Below the pieces are notes generated by a model. The model saw only the letters and a list, made by a program, of their open reading frames with translations, did no database searches and was not told where the DNA came from. DNA of 7,878 nucleotides, taken from contig JAFZIX010000226.1 in the NCBI GenBank assembly GCA_017554135.1, positions 1 through 7,878 of the forward strand. The letters run 5' to 3'. Positions 1-6,666 of the stretch are shown in pieces (position 1 is the first letter of the stretch; each line of letters begins with the position of its first letter). Position numbers and translations under genes: made by a program. This DNA is from Bacteroidales bacterium. GTDB lineage: Bacteria > Bacteroidota > Bacteroidia > Bacteroidales > UBA932.

Positions 1-311
1 GCCACCCGATGCTCCGAAGAAGCCTCAGAAGCCCCCTCCGACGAAGACACCAGCGACACCTCCTTTTCAGGATCATCCGGCGACAACTCTCCAAAGTATT
101 TTTCCAGCGATACCGCCCCGCGCATAGCTGCACTTTTGGAATCAGCCACCGGCTGCACATCACCATCCGGAATGGTCACCCGGACACTCTCATCAGAAGC
201 CTTTGAATCGCCCCTCTCTCCAAACATGGAAATCACCACCAGCACCAGCCCCACTACAACCAGCGCCACAAGACCCATAAAGGTCCACATCGTTTTCTTA
301 TCTACTGCCAT
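1..311 (-). CDS. traM: Conjugative transposon protein TraM, N-terminal part (runs off window)
   Basis: An open frame starts at the ATG at 309-311 and continues without a stop past position 1, giving about 103 residues. It has a very short cytoplasmic tail (MAVDKKTMW), one hydrophobic segment at about residues 10-29, then a polar acidic region with IPDGDVQPVADSK and, near the edge, a Ser/Glu-rich low-complexity stretch. A single N-terminal membrane anchor followed by an acidic/proline-bearing periplasmic linker is the architecture of Bacteroidetes TraM, the VirB10/TrbI-like scaffold linking inner and outer membranes in the transfer channel. Position right after TraK and a small membrane peptide supports this. 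It overlaps the preceding 36-aa ORF by 10 nt, with no obvious Shine-Dalgarno, so coupled translation is likely. The conserved C-terminal domain is outside the window, so the name rests on topology and gene order. Confidence 0.72.
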   Translation of the reverse strand, partial: MAVDKKTMWTFMGLVALVVVGLVLVVISMFGERGDSKASDESVRVTIPDGDVQPVADSKSAAMRGAVSLEKYFGELSPDDPEKEVSLVSSSEGASEASSEHRV

Positions 312-412
312 AACACTACAATTGCTTTATACAAATACCAAAGGGCCATCGCCACCGTAAATACAACTGCGCCGTACACCAGCACGCGCACCTTCTTTGA
401 ATCCTTTTTCAT
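302..412 (-). CDS. 36-aa single-pass membrane peptide in the TraL position
   Basis: A 36-residue frame starts at ATG 410-412 and stops with TAG at 302-304. It begins with a lysine-rich tail (MKKDSKKVR), followed by one hydrophobic helix at about residues 9-26 (VLVYGAVVFTVAMALWYL) and a short hydrophobic end (VVLWQ). Its ATG overlaps the TraK stop codon (ATGA, 4 nt) and its own end overlaps the TraM start by 10 nt, so it fills the TraK-TraM gap exactly in coding sequence. In CTnDOT-type operons this slot is held by TraL, a membrane protein of roughly 100 residues. This peptide could be a shortened TraL reduced to its membrane helix, or an unrelated small T4SS subunit. The N-in topology is inferred from the positive-inside rule. 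The coupled overlaps on both sides are the main evidence that it is translated. Confidence 0.68.
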   Translation of the reverse strand: MKKDSKKVRVLVYGAVVFTVAMALWYLYKAIVVLWQ

Positions 413-1035
413 CGCTTCCTCGTCTCAATCAAATCATTGGAAATCACCTTGAACCGCTCAATCAGAAGGCCATGCGGGTTGGCATCGGAACGACGTCCCT
501 CAATCACCTGACAAGTCGAAACAAAACTGTACAGTGACACCTTGCTTTCCCGCACCACATACTGCCGGGCATACGTCTTCACCTGCCAGGGATAGCCAGA
601 ACCGGCAAATACCACCGAATCCACCAGCATCTGCTGGCTGATATTGGCCGATACAATCCTGGAGTAATATCCCTTCTCGGCTAGATCCTGCGAATACTCA
701 AATGCGCTTCGGTCGGCCAGGTTAAATGCCCTGTCCAGATTCTCCTGAATCGTCTGCTTCTGCGGACTCAAAGTAAACATCAGCTCATGAAACCGCGTCA
801 CATGGTCCCGGATCTCCACATCCTTCGATAGCACCGCATCCGTCTGCAAAGCCAGCAGCAGCGATTTCCCCTGGTCCAGCACATAGATCTTAGACCGCTG
901 CCTCTCAGCAAAAGACAGGGCCGACAGCCCCACCACCAGCGCAAACACCAGAGCCCCGCCAACCGCCACAATCGTCAGAACAGATTGCCGACGGAAACTC
1001 TTCTCAATATCTTTTGTAATCCCTAGAATATTCAT
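409..1035 (-). CDS. traK: Conjugative transposon protein TraK (VirB8-like inner-membrane protein)
   Basis: The product is 208 residues: a short cytoplasmic N-terminus, one transmembrane helix at about residues 19-41, then a periplasmic domain. Segments such as EIRDHVTRFHELMFTLSP, GYYSRIVSANISQQM and RSDANPHGLLIERFKVI are characteristic of Bacteroidetes TraK, whose fold and topology correspond to VirB8, the bitopic assembly factor of the type IV secretion inner-membrane complex. I chose the ATG at 1033-1035, two bases after the TraJ stop. A TTG two codons upstream (1041) is in frame but would overlap the TraJ stop, and the ATG junction is identical to that between TraI and TraJ. Its stop overlaps the next start by 4 nt. 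Length is typical of the family, with no sign of damage. Confidence 0.93.
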   Translation of the reverse strand: MNILGITKDIEKSFRRQSVLTIVAVGGALVFALVVGLSALSFAERQRSKIYVLDQGKSLLLALQTDAVLSKDVEIRDHVTRFHELMFTLSPQKQTIQENLDRAFNLADRSAFEYSQDLAEKGYYSRIVSANISQQMLVDSVVFAGSGYPWQVKTYARQYVVRESKVSLYSFVSTCQVIEGRRSDANPHGLLIERFKVISNDLIETRKR

Positions 1036-1037
1036 AA

Positions 1038-2063
1038 TCAACCCTTTTTAGTAAACATAGCATAAGCTTTCTTTCCTAACACAGACATCTTCGCTGTCAA
1101 GTCATCGGCCCCGCTGCTTTGAATCACAGCACCCGCAAAGGTGGGGACGTAAATCAGGCAGAGCAGCGTTACGATATCCAGCACCAACAGATGGAAAGGC
1201 GCAGCCATCGTGGGGATGATGGCGCTTCCCTGCAATGCAGCCAGCATTGCCCCTTTCAGCTTAATGTTAATCATATCGAAAAACGCCGTCAGAGGTATCC
1301 AGAACGATATCTGGATATACCGGGCCAGCCAGCCCATAATATTGTTCTCAAAGCTCGGAATCAGCGAGAATGCAAACACAAAAGGCCCAATCAGCCCCAG
1401 CGCTATCAGGATAATGCTGCTGATGGAAATCAGCACATACTGGTACAGTTTCACGATAATGGAAATCAGGGCCGACAAGATGCTCCCCGTATCGTTCACC
1501 ACCTGGCCGATTTTAGCACTCACAAAGCCCTTCACACCTCCCCACAGTTTCTTGAAGAAGCCGGGGGCTTCCCCTCCGGAGGAAAGTGCCGTCTCTGCCA
1601 GGCTCTGGGCTATGGCCGAACTTTGATAGGAAAGGCCGTCCACATTCTCCGTGGCCGATTCTCCCTCCATCTCCTGCTCAAAAGCGCCCAGAAGCGTATC
1701 CGTCTGGCGGGCCTGCTCTACTGAGTCGTAAAGGTCGTTCACCTTTCCCATAATGCCGTCCCGGTCCGTATCCACAATTGCCGTCAACCCCTTGGCTACC
1801 AAGTGAGTGATTCCATCCAGCGGAACCAGTATCGTCGTGTAGAAATTGCAGGTAAAGAACAGCACCGCTGCACCCCGTATGACTGCCGCCATATCCAGAC
1901 GTCCATAGGGTTCATTCAGCATCCGGTTATACCAGTTGATAATGCCGAAGCTGGCCGCAATGCAGGCCACGCAGCAAGCCAGACTATAGATAGCACTGTG
2001 GTCGGCCGTGAATATCTGCATCTTGATTTCCTGAATCATTTCAGGATAGTTCACTTGTATCAT
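1038..2063 (-). CDS. traJ: Conjugative transposon protein TraJ (VirB6/TrbL-like polytopic channel protein)
   Basis: A 341-residue membrane protein. Hydrophobic segments lie at about residues 22-43 (containing a CCVAC cluster), 62-82, 193-236 (long enough for two helices), 249-266 and 289-315. A hydrophilic acidic loop at about 98-160 separates the N-terminal and central parts. The C-terminus after the last helix, AVIQSSGADDLTAKM, resembles the conserved end of Bacteroidetes TraJ. By topology and operon position this is the VirB6/TrbL-type inner-membrane channel component of the conjugation machine. The ATG is two bases after the TraI stop (TGATTATGA), and the gene ends two bases before the TraK ATG. 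The start is also supported by the downstream MIQEIKMQ sequence entering the first helix. Length is normal for the family. Confidence 0.92.
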   Translation of the reverse strand: MIQVNYPEMIQEIKMQIFTADHSAIYSLACCVACIAASFGIINWYNRMLNEPYGRLDMAAVIRGAAVLFFTCNFYTTILVPLDGITHLVAKGLTAIVDTDRDGIMGKVNDLYDSVEQARQTDTLLGAFEQEMEGESATENVDGLSYQSSAIAQSLAETALSSGGEAPGFFKKLWGGVKGFVSAKIGQVVNDTGSILSALISIIVKLYQYVLISISSIILIALGLIGPFVFAFSLIPSFENNIMGWLARYIQISFWIPLTAFFDMINIKLKGAMLAALQGSAIIPTMAAPFHLLVLDIVTLLCLIYVPTFAGAVIQSSGADDLTAKMSVLGKKAYAMFTKKG

Positions 2064-2065
2064 AA

Positions 2066-2692
2066 TCAGTACTTGTTTTTAAACACCTCATCCAGACTCT
2101 CCACAGCTTCGGCCATCCGTATCCCGGCGTCAATGTCGGCATACGAGTCCCGGATATGATAATACATCGCGCTACTGGCCTTGGAGATCTGTCGGTCACA
2201 TTCCAACAGCCCTTTCAGTCGCTCCTCCTCACTCACTTGGGACTTCTTGTCCAGAAACTCCCTGGCCCGCTTCACTTCCCGCGAAGCGTACAGCAAGTAT
2301 TGGAAACCCTGATTCACCAGCGAACGCCCCCGGGCGTAGGTAATTTGCTGCCCCTTAAGCTGAGTCAGCGTCTGGACATAGCGTGTGAACATCCGGGCTA
2401 TCATCTCGTAGTTTTTGGCTATTCGGATGACGGATTGTGCCTTGTAGATGTCCCCACGCACTTCCTTGTAGCGCTTGTCCATTTCCTGCAGATATTCAAG
2501 CTGCTCCTTTGCCACGCCCAGATTCTCCAGGAACTGCTCGGTATTGAGCACCATATTGTCCCCGTCCTGCAGGAAAGAAAGCACCGCCTGCGCCAGGTTG
2601 CTGGCATCAAACGTTGCCCACTGGGCCGAAGCCCCGGGTGCCCCGGCCAAAAGGCCCCCGAGCACCGTCAAAACAAAAATCCATCGCTTCAT
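2066..2692 (-). CDS. traI: Conjugative transposon protein TraI (DUF4141, VirB5-like secreted subunit)
   Basis: A 208-residue exported protein. Residues 1-23 form a signal peptide: basic MKRW, a hydrophobic core, and ASA before Q24, which gives a signal peptidase I site. The mature part is largely predicted helical and charged (for example EQLEYLQEMDKRYKEVRGDIYKAQ), with one cysteine at about 174, in keeping with the DUF4141 family annotated as TraI in Bacteroides conjugative transposons. In composition and location (periplasmic helical protein encoded between the VirB4-like ATPase and the VirB6-like protein) it is the likely VirB5/TrbJ counterpart, though that equivalence is inference. The start ATG overlaps the TraG stop (ATGA), so translation is probably coupled. 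This TraI is a secretion subunit and should not be confused with the F-plasmid relaxase TraI. Confidence 0.9.
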   Translation of the reverse strand: MKRWIFVLTVLGGLLAGAPGASAQWATFDASNLAQAVLSFLQDGDNMVLNTEQFLENLGVAKEQLEYLQEMDKRYKEVRGDIYKAQSVIRIAKNYEMIARMFTRYVQTLTQLKGQQITYARGRSLVNQGFQYLLYASREVKRAREFLDKKSQVSEEERLKGLLECDRQISKASSAMYYHIRDSYADIDAGIRMAEAVESLDEVFKNKY

Positions 2693-5154
2693 TTTACCAT
2701 CTTTTTTATTGCTTTGATATAGCTGCCGCCCGACTTGACAACCGCAGCGGCCAACCTGTCCTTATCCTTTTTCTGGGAAGAGAAAGCTATCTGCTCCTCT
2801 CGGGATACCTCCAGCCTCATCACGAAACTTTTCTTGTTACCCAGGTTGAAAAACACTTCCCGGCCGGAAGCCCCAGGCACACGAAGCCGATTCAACGACA
2901 ATACCATGGCCTTATCCTCCTCATTTAATCCCAGCGCCTCTGCCAGTTCCCCGAACTTGTTCACATATTTGGTCTGGTCCAGCAAAATTTTTACACCGGA
3001 ATTCTCCACAATCGTATCCTTGATGATGGGCGAGGAAATAATATCCTTCAGCTCCTGCGTAACCACCATGGCAGCCGTCCGATGCTTTCGGGCGGTCTTC
3101 CACAGTTCCAGCATATAGGTGGCCATCTGGGTGCCCATGATGGCCTTCCAGGCCTCCTCGATGCACATCACCTTAAAGTCGGAATTAGCCCGCATCTTTT
3201 CACCAAAGGCATCCATGATGACTAGCGTGGTGATAGGATACACAATCTTGTCATCCTTTATGGCATCAATCTCAAACACTACAAAACGATCATTGAGGAT
3301 GTCGATGCTTTCGGTCGAGTTCAACAGGTAGCCATAGCTGCCACCCTTATAGAACTGCTCCAGCGTGAGAAGATAGCTCTTGATATCAAAGTATTCCTTC
3401 TCTACACCATCGCGTTCCAGCACCTGGGAATAAACATCCCGCACAAACTCATAGTAGTCGTTGAACACGGGGTCGGCAACATCATTGCCGGCTCGACCGG
3501 CAATCTCCTCCAGAAACGCATCAACACTCTCTTTGATAAACTTCAGCTCTGCAGTCGTAACCGCTTCGCCGTTTCTCCATAGTACACACATCAGCGTATA
3601 CAGGAAGTCCAGCGACTGGGCATCCGAAGCAAAACGACGAACATTCCGGAAGGGATTGAACGAAATCGGTTTGCCTTTTTCGAAGGAGTAATAATGCCCG
3701 TCCTTTCCGCCCGATTCCTCGTAGATGATATGGCAAAGCGCACGGTAACTGGCGCCCTGGTCTATCAGGAAATCATGGGCTCCGGCCACGTAACAGGCAC
3801 GGAGGTACTTGTTCATGAAGAAGGATTTGCCCGAACCGGTGGGCCCTAACAGGAATACGTTGTAGTTATCGATAAGGCCCATTTCAAACGCCTTCTCCTG
3901 AATGTCAAAGCGCATGGGAACCAGCCGGACACGGTCACTCATCTTGAGCACGCCACCAGGAATACCCGGCTCGAATCCGTCGTAGATTCCCAGGCACAAC
4001 GCAGGCCGTAGCTCCAGCGTCATATACTCCGAATAGGCCAGCCCGCTCTCATTCCCGGGGATACTGGCCCAGAACTGTGCGGGAGTGTTGAACAGATCCT
4101 GCACCGGAACAAAGCCCAGCCGCGAGATGGCCGCCGACACGTCATGCCCGGCTTGACCGGGCATCTCCTCAGCCGAGAACACGTTCAGATGGCAGCGCAC
4201 CGTCGTCATCTGCTCCACGGAAGCCTTCTCCAGATACTCGTTTATCTCTTCGGCATACTTACGGTTCTGTGCGTTCCGAAGACTCATACTCTGCATCTGG
4301 CGCCGCTTGCTGTCCAGTTTTGCATGCAGTTCCTGCATAGGCTCTTTGACGCAGAACCAGTTCACAATGTGTTCGCAACGGAGCCGGTCTCCCAGCTCAT
4401 GCAGATAGGATAACGCCACTGTCGAGTGCTCCGTGCTCAGTTCCGAAACCCGCCGACAGGAAGAAACCTCACCGGGAAGCTGGTCCAAATCGGAAAGAAG
4501 ATGGCACACCACCCGCTTCCGGCCCAAAACCATAGCCCCGGGCTCTACCTGAATATCAGATAGCTCATCCGGCCCATCATCGGTATAGTTCAGGTAATCC
4601 TGAAGGATACCCACGCAATGCCCAGCCTCTTCTTCGTCATGCCCGGCTTGACCGGGCACCTCCCCGAATATTTCCTTTTCCGTCAACCTTCGCATCTCCA
4701 GCCCCACCATCGCCTCAAACTGCGTGGCGGCCCGTAAAGATGCCTCCATAGCTGACGGCGAAAGCATATCGGCATGAATGCCCAACAGCCCGGAACCGGC
4801 GCCCCGCACTAGCTTCTTATTAGAAAAGCACAGCCAGAGCAGACACTTGTGGTCCAAGTATTCCCGTCCGTCAAAATGCCGCTCATAAGCCTCCTCCAGG
4901 AAGCTACGAGCCGGTTCGGCCGCGTATCGCTTCCTCATAAAGATATCCTGCTTATGGACAACTGTATAATCAGGCAGCAGTCCAATAGCACCTGCCAGTG
5001 CATTGATTATCGCATCGTATTTCTCTTCATTGCAGCGGAATGCCGGAGGCAGCTGTACCTCCCATCCCACACAAATATCTCCGCGTTTGGAAAGGATAAC
5101 GCCCTCTCCACCGTTCATAACCGGGAAGCATTCCCGTATATCTATCTTTTCCAT
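2689..5154 (-). CDS. traG: Conjugative transposon ATPase TraG (VirB4 family)
   Basis: An 821-residue cytoplasmic ATPase of the VirB4/TraC/TraG type that energises pilus assembly and substrate transfer. The N-terminal half (about 1-400) is the family's membrane/channel-interacting domain. The C-terminal half is a RecA-like motor with Walker A GPTGSGKS at 437-444, the LIDQGASYRAL region at 463-473, Walker B VMCIEEAWK at 662-670 (acidic E666/E667), and the downstream MVVTQELKDI segment at 696-705. DFxNPFR-type residues ISFNPFR at 497-503 are also family-typical. The ATG lies 13 nt inside the end of traF, and the stop overlaps traI by 4 nt. Its peculiarity is three in-frame palindromic insertions encoding the repeat E-E-[MI]-[PA]-G-[QR]-A-G-[HN]-D, at residues 165-173, 329-338 and 549-558. 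All avoid the ATPase motifs, so the enzyme is probably still functional. Confidence 0.96.
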   Translation of the reverse strand: MEKIDIRECFPVMNGGEGVILSKRGDICVGWEVQLPPAFRCNEEKYDAIINALAGAIGLLPDYTVVHKQDIFMRKRYAAEPARSFLEEAYERHFDGREYLDHKCLLWLCFSNKKLVRGAGSGLLGIHADMLSPSAMEASLRAATQFEAMVGLEMRRLTEKEIFGEVPGQAGHDEEEAGHCVGILQDYLNYTDDGPDELSDIQVEPGAMVLGRKRVVCHLLSDLDQLPGEVSSCRRVSELSTEHSTVALSYLHELGDRLRCEHIVNWFCVKEPMQELHAKLDSKRRQMQSMSLRNAQNRKYAEEINEYLEKASVEQMTTVRCHLNVFSAEEMPGQAGHDVSAAISRLGFVPVQDLFNTPAQFWASIPGNESGLAYSEYMTLELRPALCLGIYDGFEPGIPGGVLKMSDRVRLVPMRFDIQEKAFEMGLIDNYNVFLLGPTGSGKSFFMNKYLRACYVAGAHDFLIDQGASYRALCHIIYEESGGKDGHYYSFEKGKPISFNPFRNVRRFASDAQSLDFLYTLMCVLWRNGEAVTTAELKFIKESVDAFLEEIAGRAGNDVADPVFNDYYEFVRDVYSQVLERDGVEKEYFDIKSYLLTLEQFYKGGSYGYLLNSTESIDILNDRFVVFEIDAIKDDKIVYPITTLVIMDAFGEKMRANSDFKVMCIEEAWKAIMGTQMATYMLELWKTARKHRTAAMVVTQELKDIISSPIIKDTIVENSGVKILLDQTKYVNKFGELAEALGLNEEDKAMVLSLNRLRVPGASGREVFFNLGNKKSFVMRLEVSREEQIAFSSQKKDKDRLAAAVVKSGGSYIKAIKKMVK
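3481..3510 (-). repeat. Palindromic in-frame repeat, copy C, in traG
   Basis: An 8-bp perfect stem (attgccgg at 3484-3491, ccggcaat at 3497-3504) encloses the 5-nt loop ctcga. On the coding strand it encodes EEIAGRAGND (TraG residues 549-558). It shares the tcat lead, the core ccgg-N5-ccgg and the atctcctc tail with the copy at 4141-4170. Two stem base pairs are swapped in a compensating way relative to that copy. Confidence 0.85.
4141..4170 (-). repeat. Palindromic in-frame repeat, copy B, in traG
   Basis: An 8-bp perfect stem (atgcccgg at 4144-4151, ccgggcat at 4157-4164) with loop cttga. It encodes EEMPGQAGHD (TraG residues 329-338). Its first 23 bases are identical to those of the copy at 4636-4662, while its atctcctc tail matches the copy at 3481-3510. 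Confidence 0.9.
4636..4662 (-). repeat. Palindromic in-frame repeat, copy A, in traG
   Basis: A 7-bp perfect stem (tgcccgg at 4640-4646, ccgggca at 4652-4658) with loop cttga. It encodes EVPGQAGHD (TraG residues 165-173). It is identical to copy B over 23 bases (4636-4658). The eighth stem pair seen in the other copies is lost here (a/c), and the tail is shorter and changed (cctcc). Confidence 0.88.
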
Positions 5155-5438
5155 ACTTTCGAGCGTATCAGAATAAACTTCGGGAGCCTGCGTCCCGAAA
5201 GATACCGGGCCAGTCCCTTTTCACCCCAATGCCCTTGTATTTCAACAATCGCCAGGTAGGACAAAATACCAAGGACAATACCCATGGCAAAGCCTACAAA
5301 TGCCCAGGATACGCTGCCCACAATCAAGGAAGCAACCACCAAGACCCCTGCAGTACATAATGCCACGGGAATGTATCTTCCCTGAATGCCAAACAGCGTA
5401 AACGGCCTGTCCAGATTCCTGTAAACCCGGCACCTCAT
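5142..5438 (-). CDS. traF: Conjugative transposon protein TraF (DUF4133, VirB3-like)
   Basis: A 98-residue inner-membrane protein with a basic N-terminus (MRCRVYRNLDRPFTLFGIQG), two adjacent hydrophobic helices at about 22-41 and 44-66, and a basic C-terminal tail ending RSKVWKR. The N-terminal R-N-L-x-R-P-x-x-x-F-G-I-x-G arrangement before the helices is typical of the DUF4133/TraF family of Bacteroidetes conjugative elements. Its small size, two-helix hairpin and position just before the VirB4-like ATPase make it the VirB3 counterpart by inference. The ATG overlaps the TraE stop (ATGA), and the gene runs 13 nt into traG, so expression with both neighbours should be coupled. A full-length, ordinary member of the family. 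Confidence 0.9.
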   Translation of the reverse strand: MRCRVYRNLDRPFTLFGIQGRYIPVALCTAGVLVVASLIVGSVSWAFVGFAMGIVLGILSYLAIVEIQGHWGEKGLARYLSGRRLPKFILIRSKVWKR

Positions 5439-5743
5439 AAGCCCATGTAGTTCTTGATCACCACGGCAGCAATCAGACAGAACACAATGCCGCCCGCCCA
5501 GCCGATGGCTTTCTGGGTGGCTTCGTTGTCACCGCTGGACATCTTGATGCCCACGACAACCAGCGAGATAATCGCAATGATGGCAATCACGGCCACCACC
5601 ACGTCGTACACCACAGACCCGGCTCCGCGGATCTGCGAATTGGCTTCATTCAAAAATGAAATGGCATCCTGAGCGAATGCCGAGACATTAACGGCAAGCG
5701 TCAGGACGCCGGTAACCGCATATCTCCTACTACTTTCTTTCAT
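5435..5743 (-). CDS. traE: Conjugative transposon protein TraE (DUF4134, VirB2/pilin-like)
   Basis: The product is 102 residues from the ATG at 5741-5743. The frame stays open further upstream, but that part runs through the preceding gene and encodes no plausible protein. I chose this start because it gives a clean signal peptide: MKESSRRY, a hydrophobic core, and SAFA before Q25 as a cleavage site. The mature part has two hydrophobic helices at about 47-66 and 80-97, separated by a short polar loop KMSSGDNEATQK, and ends KNYMGL. A signal sequence plus two helices and a small polar loop is the layout of VirB2-type pilins and of DUF4134/TraE in Bacteroides conjugative transposons. It begins 4 nt after the 65-aa gene and overlaps traF by 4 nt. 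Confidence 0.92.
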   Translation of the reverse strand: MKESSRRYAVTGVLTLAVNVSAFAQDAISFLNEANSQIRGAGSVVYDVVVAVIAIIAIISLVVVGIKMSSGDNEATQKAIGWAGGIVFCLIAAVVIKNYMGL

Positions 5744-5747
5744 CACG

Positions 5748-5945
5748 TTATGCGTTATTGATGATATTACTGACTTCTTCTGTATCGCGCAGCGTATCAA
5801 CGCTGTTAGCAGCATACCTTTCCACAAGGGATTCGGTATCTTCCTCCGGAGGCGGTTTGGGCTTCTTCTTGCGCGGAACCCGCATGGGGAACTTAATACC
5901 CTTCGCCTTTGGGAAAATCTCATACAAATCAATTTCCTTATCCAT
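5748..5945 (-). CDS. Unrecognised 65-aa charged protein between ParA and TraE
   Basis: I do not recognise this 65-residue protein. It has an acidic/aromatic start (MDKEIDLYEIFPKAKG), a very basic proline-rich centre at about residues 20-33 (KKKPKPPPEED within it), and a polar helical-looking C-terminus rich in Asp, Glu and Asn (VERYAANSVDTLRDTEEVSN). No membrane segment or signal peptide is visible. Its ATG lies 8 nt inside the end of the ParA gene, and its stop is 4 nt before the TraE start, so it is embedded in the operon and likely translated by coupling. In CTnDOT-type operons this interval carries traB to traD, including soluble DUF3408-type proteins. This could be a short remnant or replacement of one of those. 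A role as ParA partner is possible from position only. Confidence 0.7.
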   Translation of the reverse strand: MDKEIDLYEIFPKAKGIKFPMRVPRKKKPKPPPEEDTESLVERYAANSVDTLRDTEEVSNIINNA

Positions 5946-6645
5946 ATCCCAACAATTCGTTAAAGAGTCCTATTATCCCCGGATTAACCTTCTGGATAGC
6001 CTTGGTCTGGAAACATGTGGTAGAGCGGAGGAAACTCTCCTGGCCATTCAGTTCCCGTTTCATGCCAATAGAGGTTTTCACCTGACTCTTGGCCACCTTG
6101 CAACCCTGTTCTTCGAACCAGGACCGGACAGCATCGTATTGCGAAGCTCTCTCTTTACCATGAACACGGTTGAAGAATAGCAGAGTGTCTTGCCGATGTG
6201 CCTTGAAGGTGATGGCCAGCGACTTCATGGATGCAATAATCATAGGGTCCAGCTCTACCGGAATCACCACTTTGTTCAGCACTTGAAATCTGGTCATGAT
6301 GGTTACAGGATCACCTTTCTGCAAAGAACCTTTGAAGTCCATCACTAGATAGTCAAAGGTCTTCTCCAGCGTTGGAATTTGTTTGGCTATTGCCTCAAGA
6401 TTCCCGACCGACAAATCCTGTACGGTCATAATGGGATAGAATGCGCTTTCGTCCACCTCATTGTCCTGGCTCTTCAGAAACTCCAATTCCCGCTTCCGGC
6501 AGAACGTGAGGTTATACTCCGGAGCATCAAAATCCAGAAGCGCCACGCGCTTCTCAAGCTGGTATTTCAGGTATGAGGCCAGCAACATATTGAAGGTTGT
6601 CTTGCCGGTTCCGCCCTTGGCGGTAAAAAATGATATCACTTGCAT
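5938..6645 (-). CDS. traA: ParA/MinD-family ATPase, conjugative transposon TraA
   Basis: A 235-residue ATPase of the ParA/SIMIBI class. The deviant Walker A motif KGGTGKTT is at residues 10-17 (signature lysine K10, catalytic K15), the Walker A' segment LLDFDAPEYN at 36-45, and Walker B LVMDF at 100-104 (D103). Such a protein heads the tra operons of Bacteroides conjugative transposons and is annotated TraA there. Its role is not well settled, but ParA relatives position or partition DNA and complexes. I chose the ATG at 6643-6645 over an in-frame ATG at 6750: it is preceded at 7 nt by a canonical AAGGAGG, the Walker A then sits at the usual N-terminal location, and the extra 35 residues would run through the promoter. 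It overlaps the following 65-aa gene by 8 nt. Confidence 0.92.
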   Translation of the reverse strand: MQVISFFTAKGGTGKTTFNMLLASYLKYQLEKRVALLDFDAPEYNLTFCRKRELEFLKSQDNEVDESAFYPIMTVQDLSVGNLEAIAKQIPTLEKTFDYLVMDFKGSLQKGDPVTIMTRFQVLNKVVIPVELDPMIIASMKSLAITFKAHRQDTLLFFNRVHGKERASQYDAVRSWFEEQGCKVAKSQVKTSIGMKRELNGQESFLRSTTCFQTKAIQKVNPGIIGLFNELLGYG

Positions 6646-6652
6646 CTTCAAT

Positions 6653-6659
6653 CCTCCTT
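6653..6659 (-). promoter_or_regulatory. Strong Shine-Dalgarno of the first operon gene
   Basis: On the minus strand AAGGAGG stands 7 nt before the ATG at 6645. Bacteroidetes genes usually lack a strong Shine-Dalgarno, and none of the other tra starts here shows a comparable one. This site decides the ParA start and may set translation entry for the whole coupled operon. Confidence 0.75.
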
Positions 6660-6666
6660 TTTGCAG

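Noticed and set aside
1036..1041. TTG start for TraK two codons upstream
   Set aside because: The ATG at 1035 gives a junction identical to traI/traJ, while TTG is a poorer start and overlaps the TraJ stop.
1119..1724. 201-codon plus-strand ORF opposite traJ
   Set aside because: It is antisense to a well-supported tra gene. The translation is rich in His, Gln and Arg with no domain, as expected from a shadow of GC-biased codons.
2156..2722. 188-codon plus-strand ORF opposite traI
   Set aside because: It lies on the complement of traI, which has a signal peptide and family features. No independent promoter or domain is visible.
1573..5852. Two copies of the 10-bp palindrome CCTCCGGAGG (1573-1582 in traJ, 5843-5852 in the 65-aa gene)
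   Set aside because: They are short, self-complementary and GC-rich, with no shared flanks and different reading contexts (SSGGE versus PPEED). Probably chance.
5758..6180. 140-codon plus-strand ORF opposite the ParA and 65-aa genes
   Set aside because: It crosses two minus-strand genes and has no recognisable features. A shadow frame.
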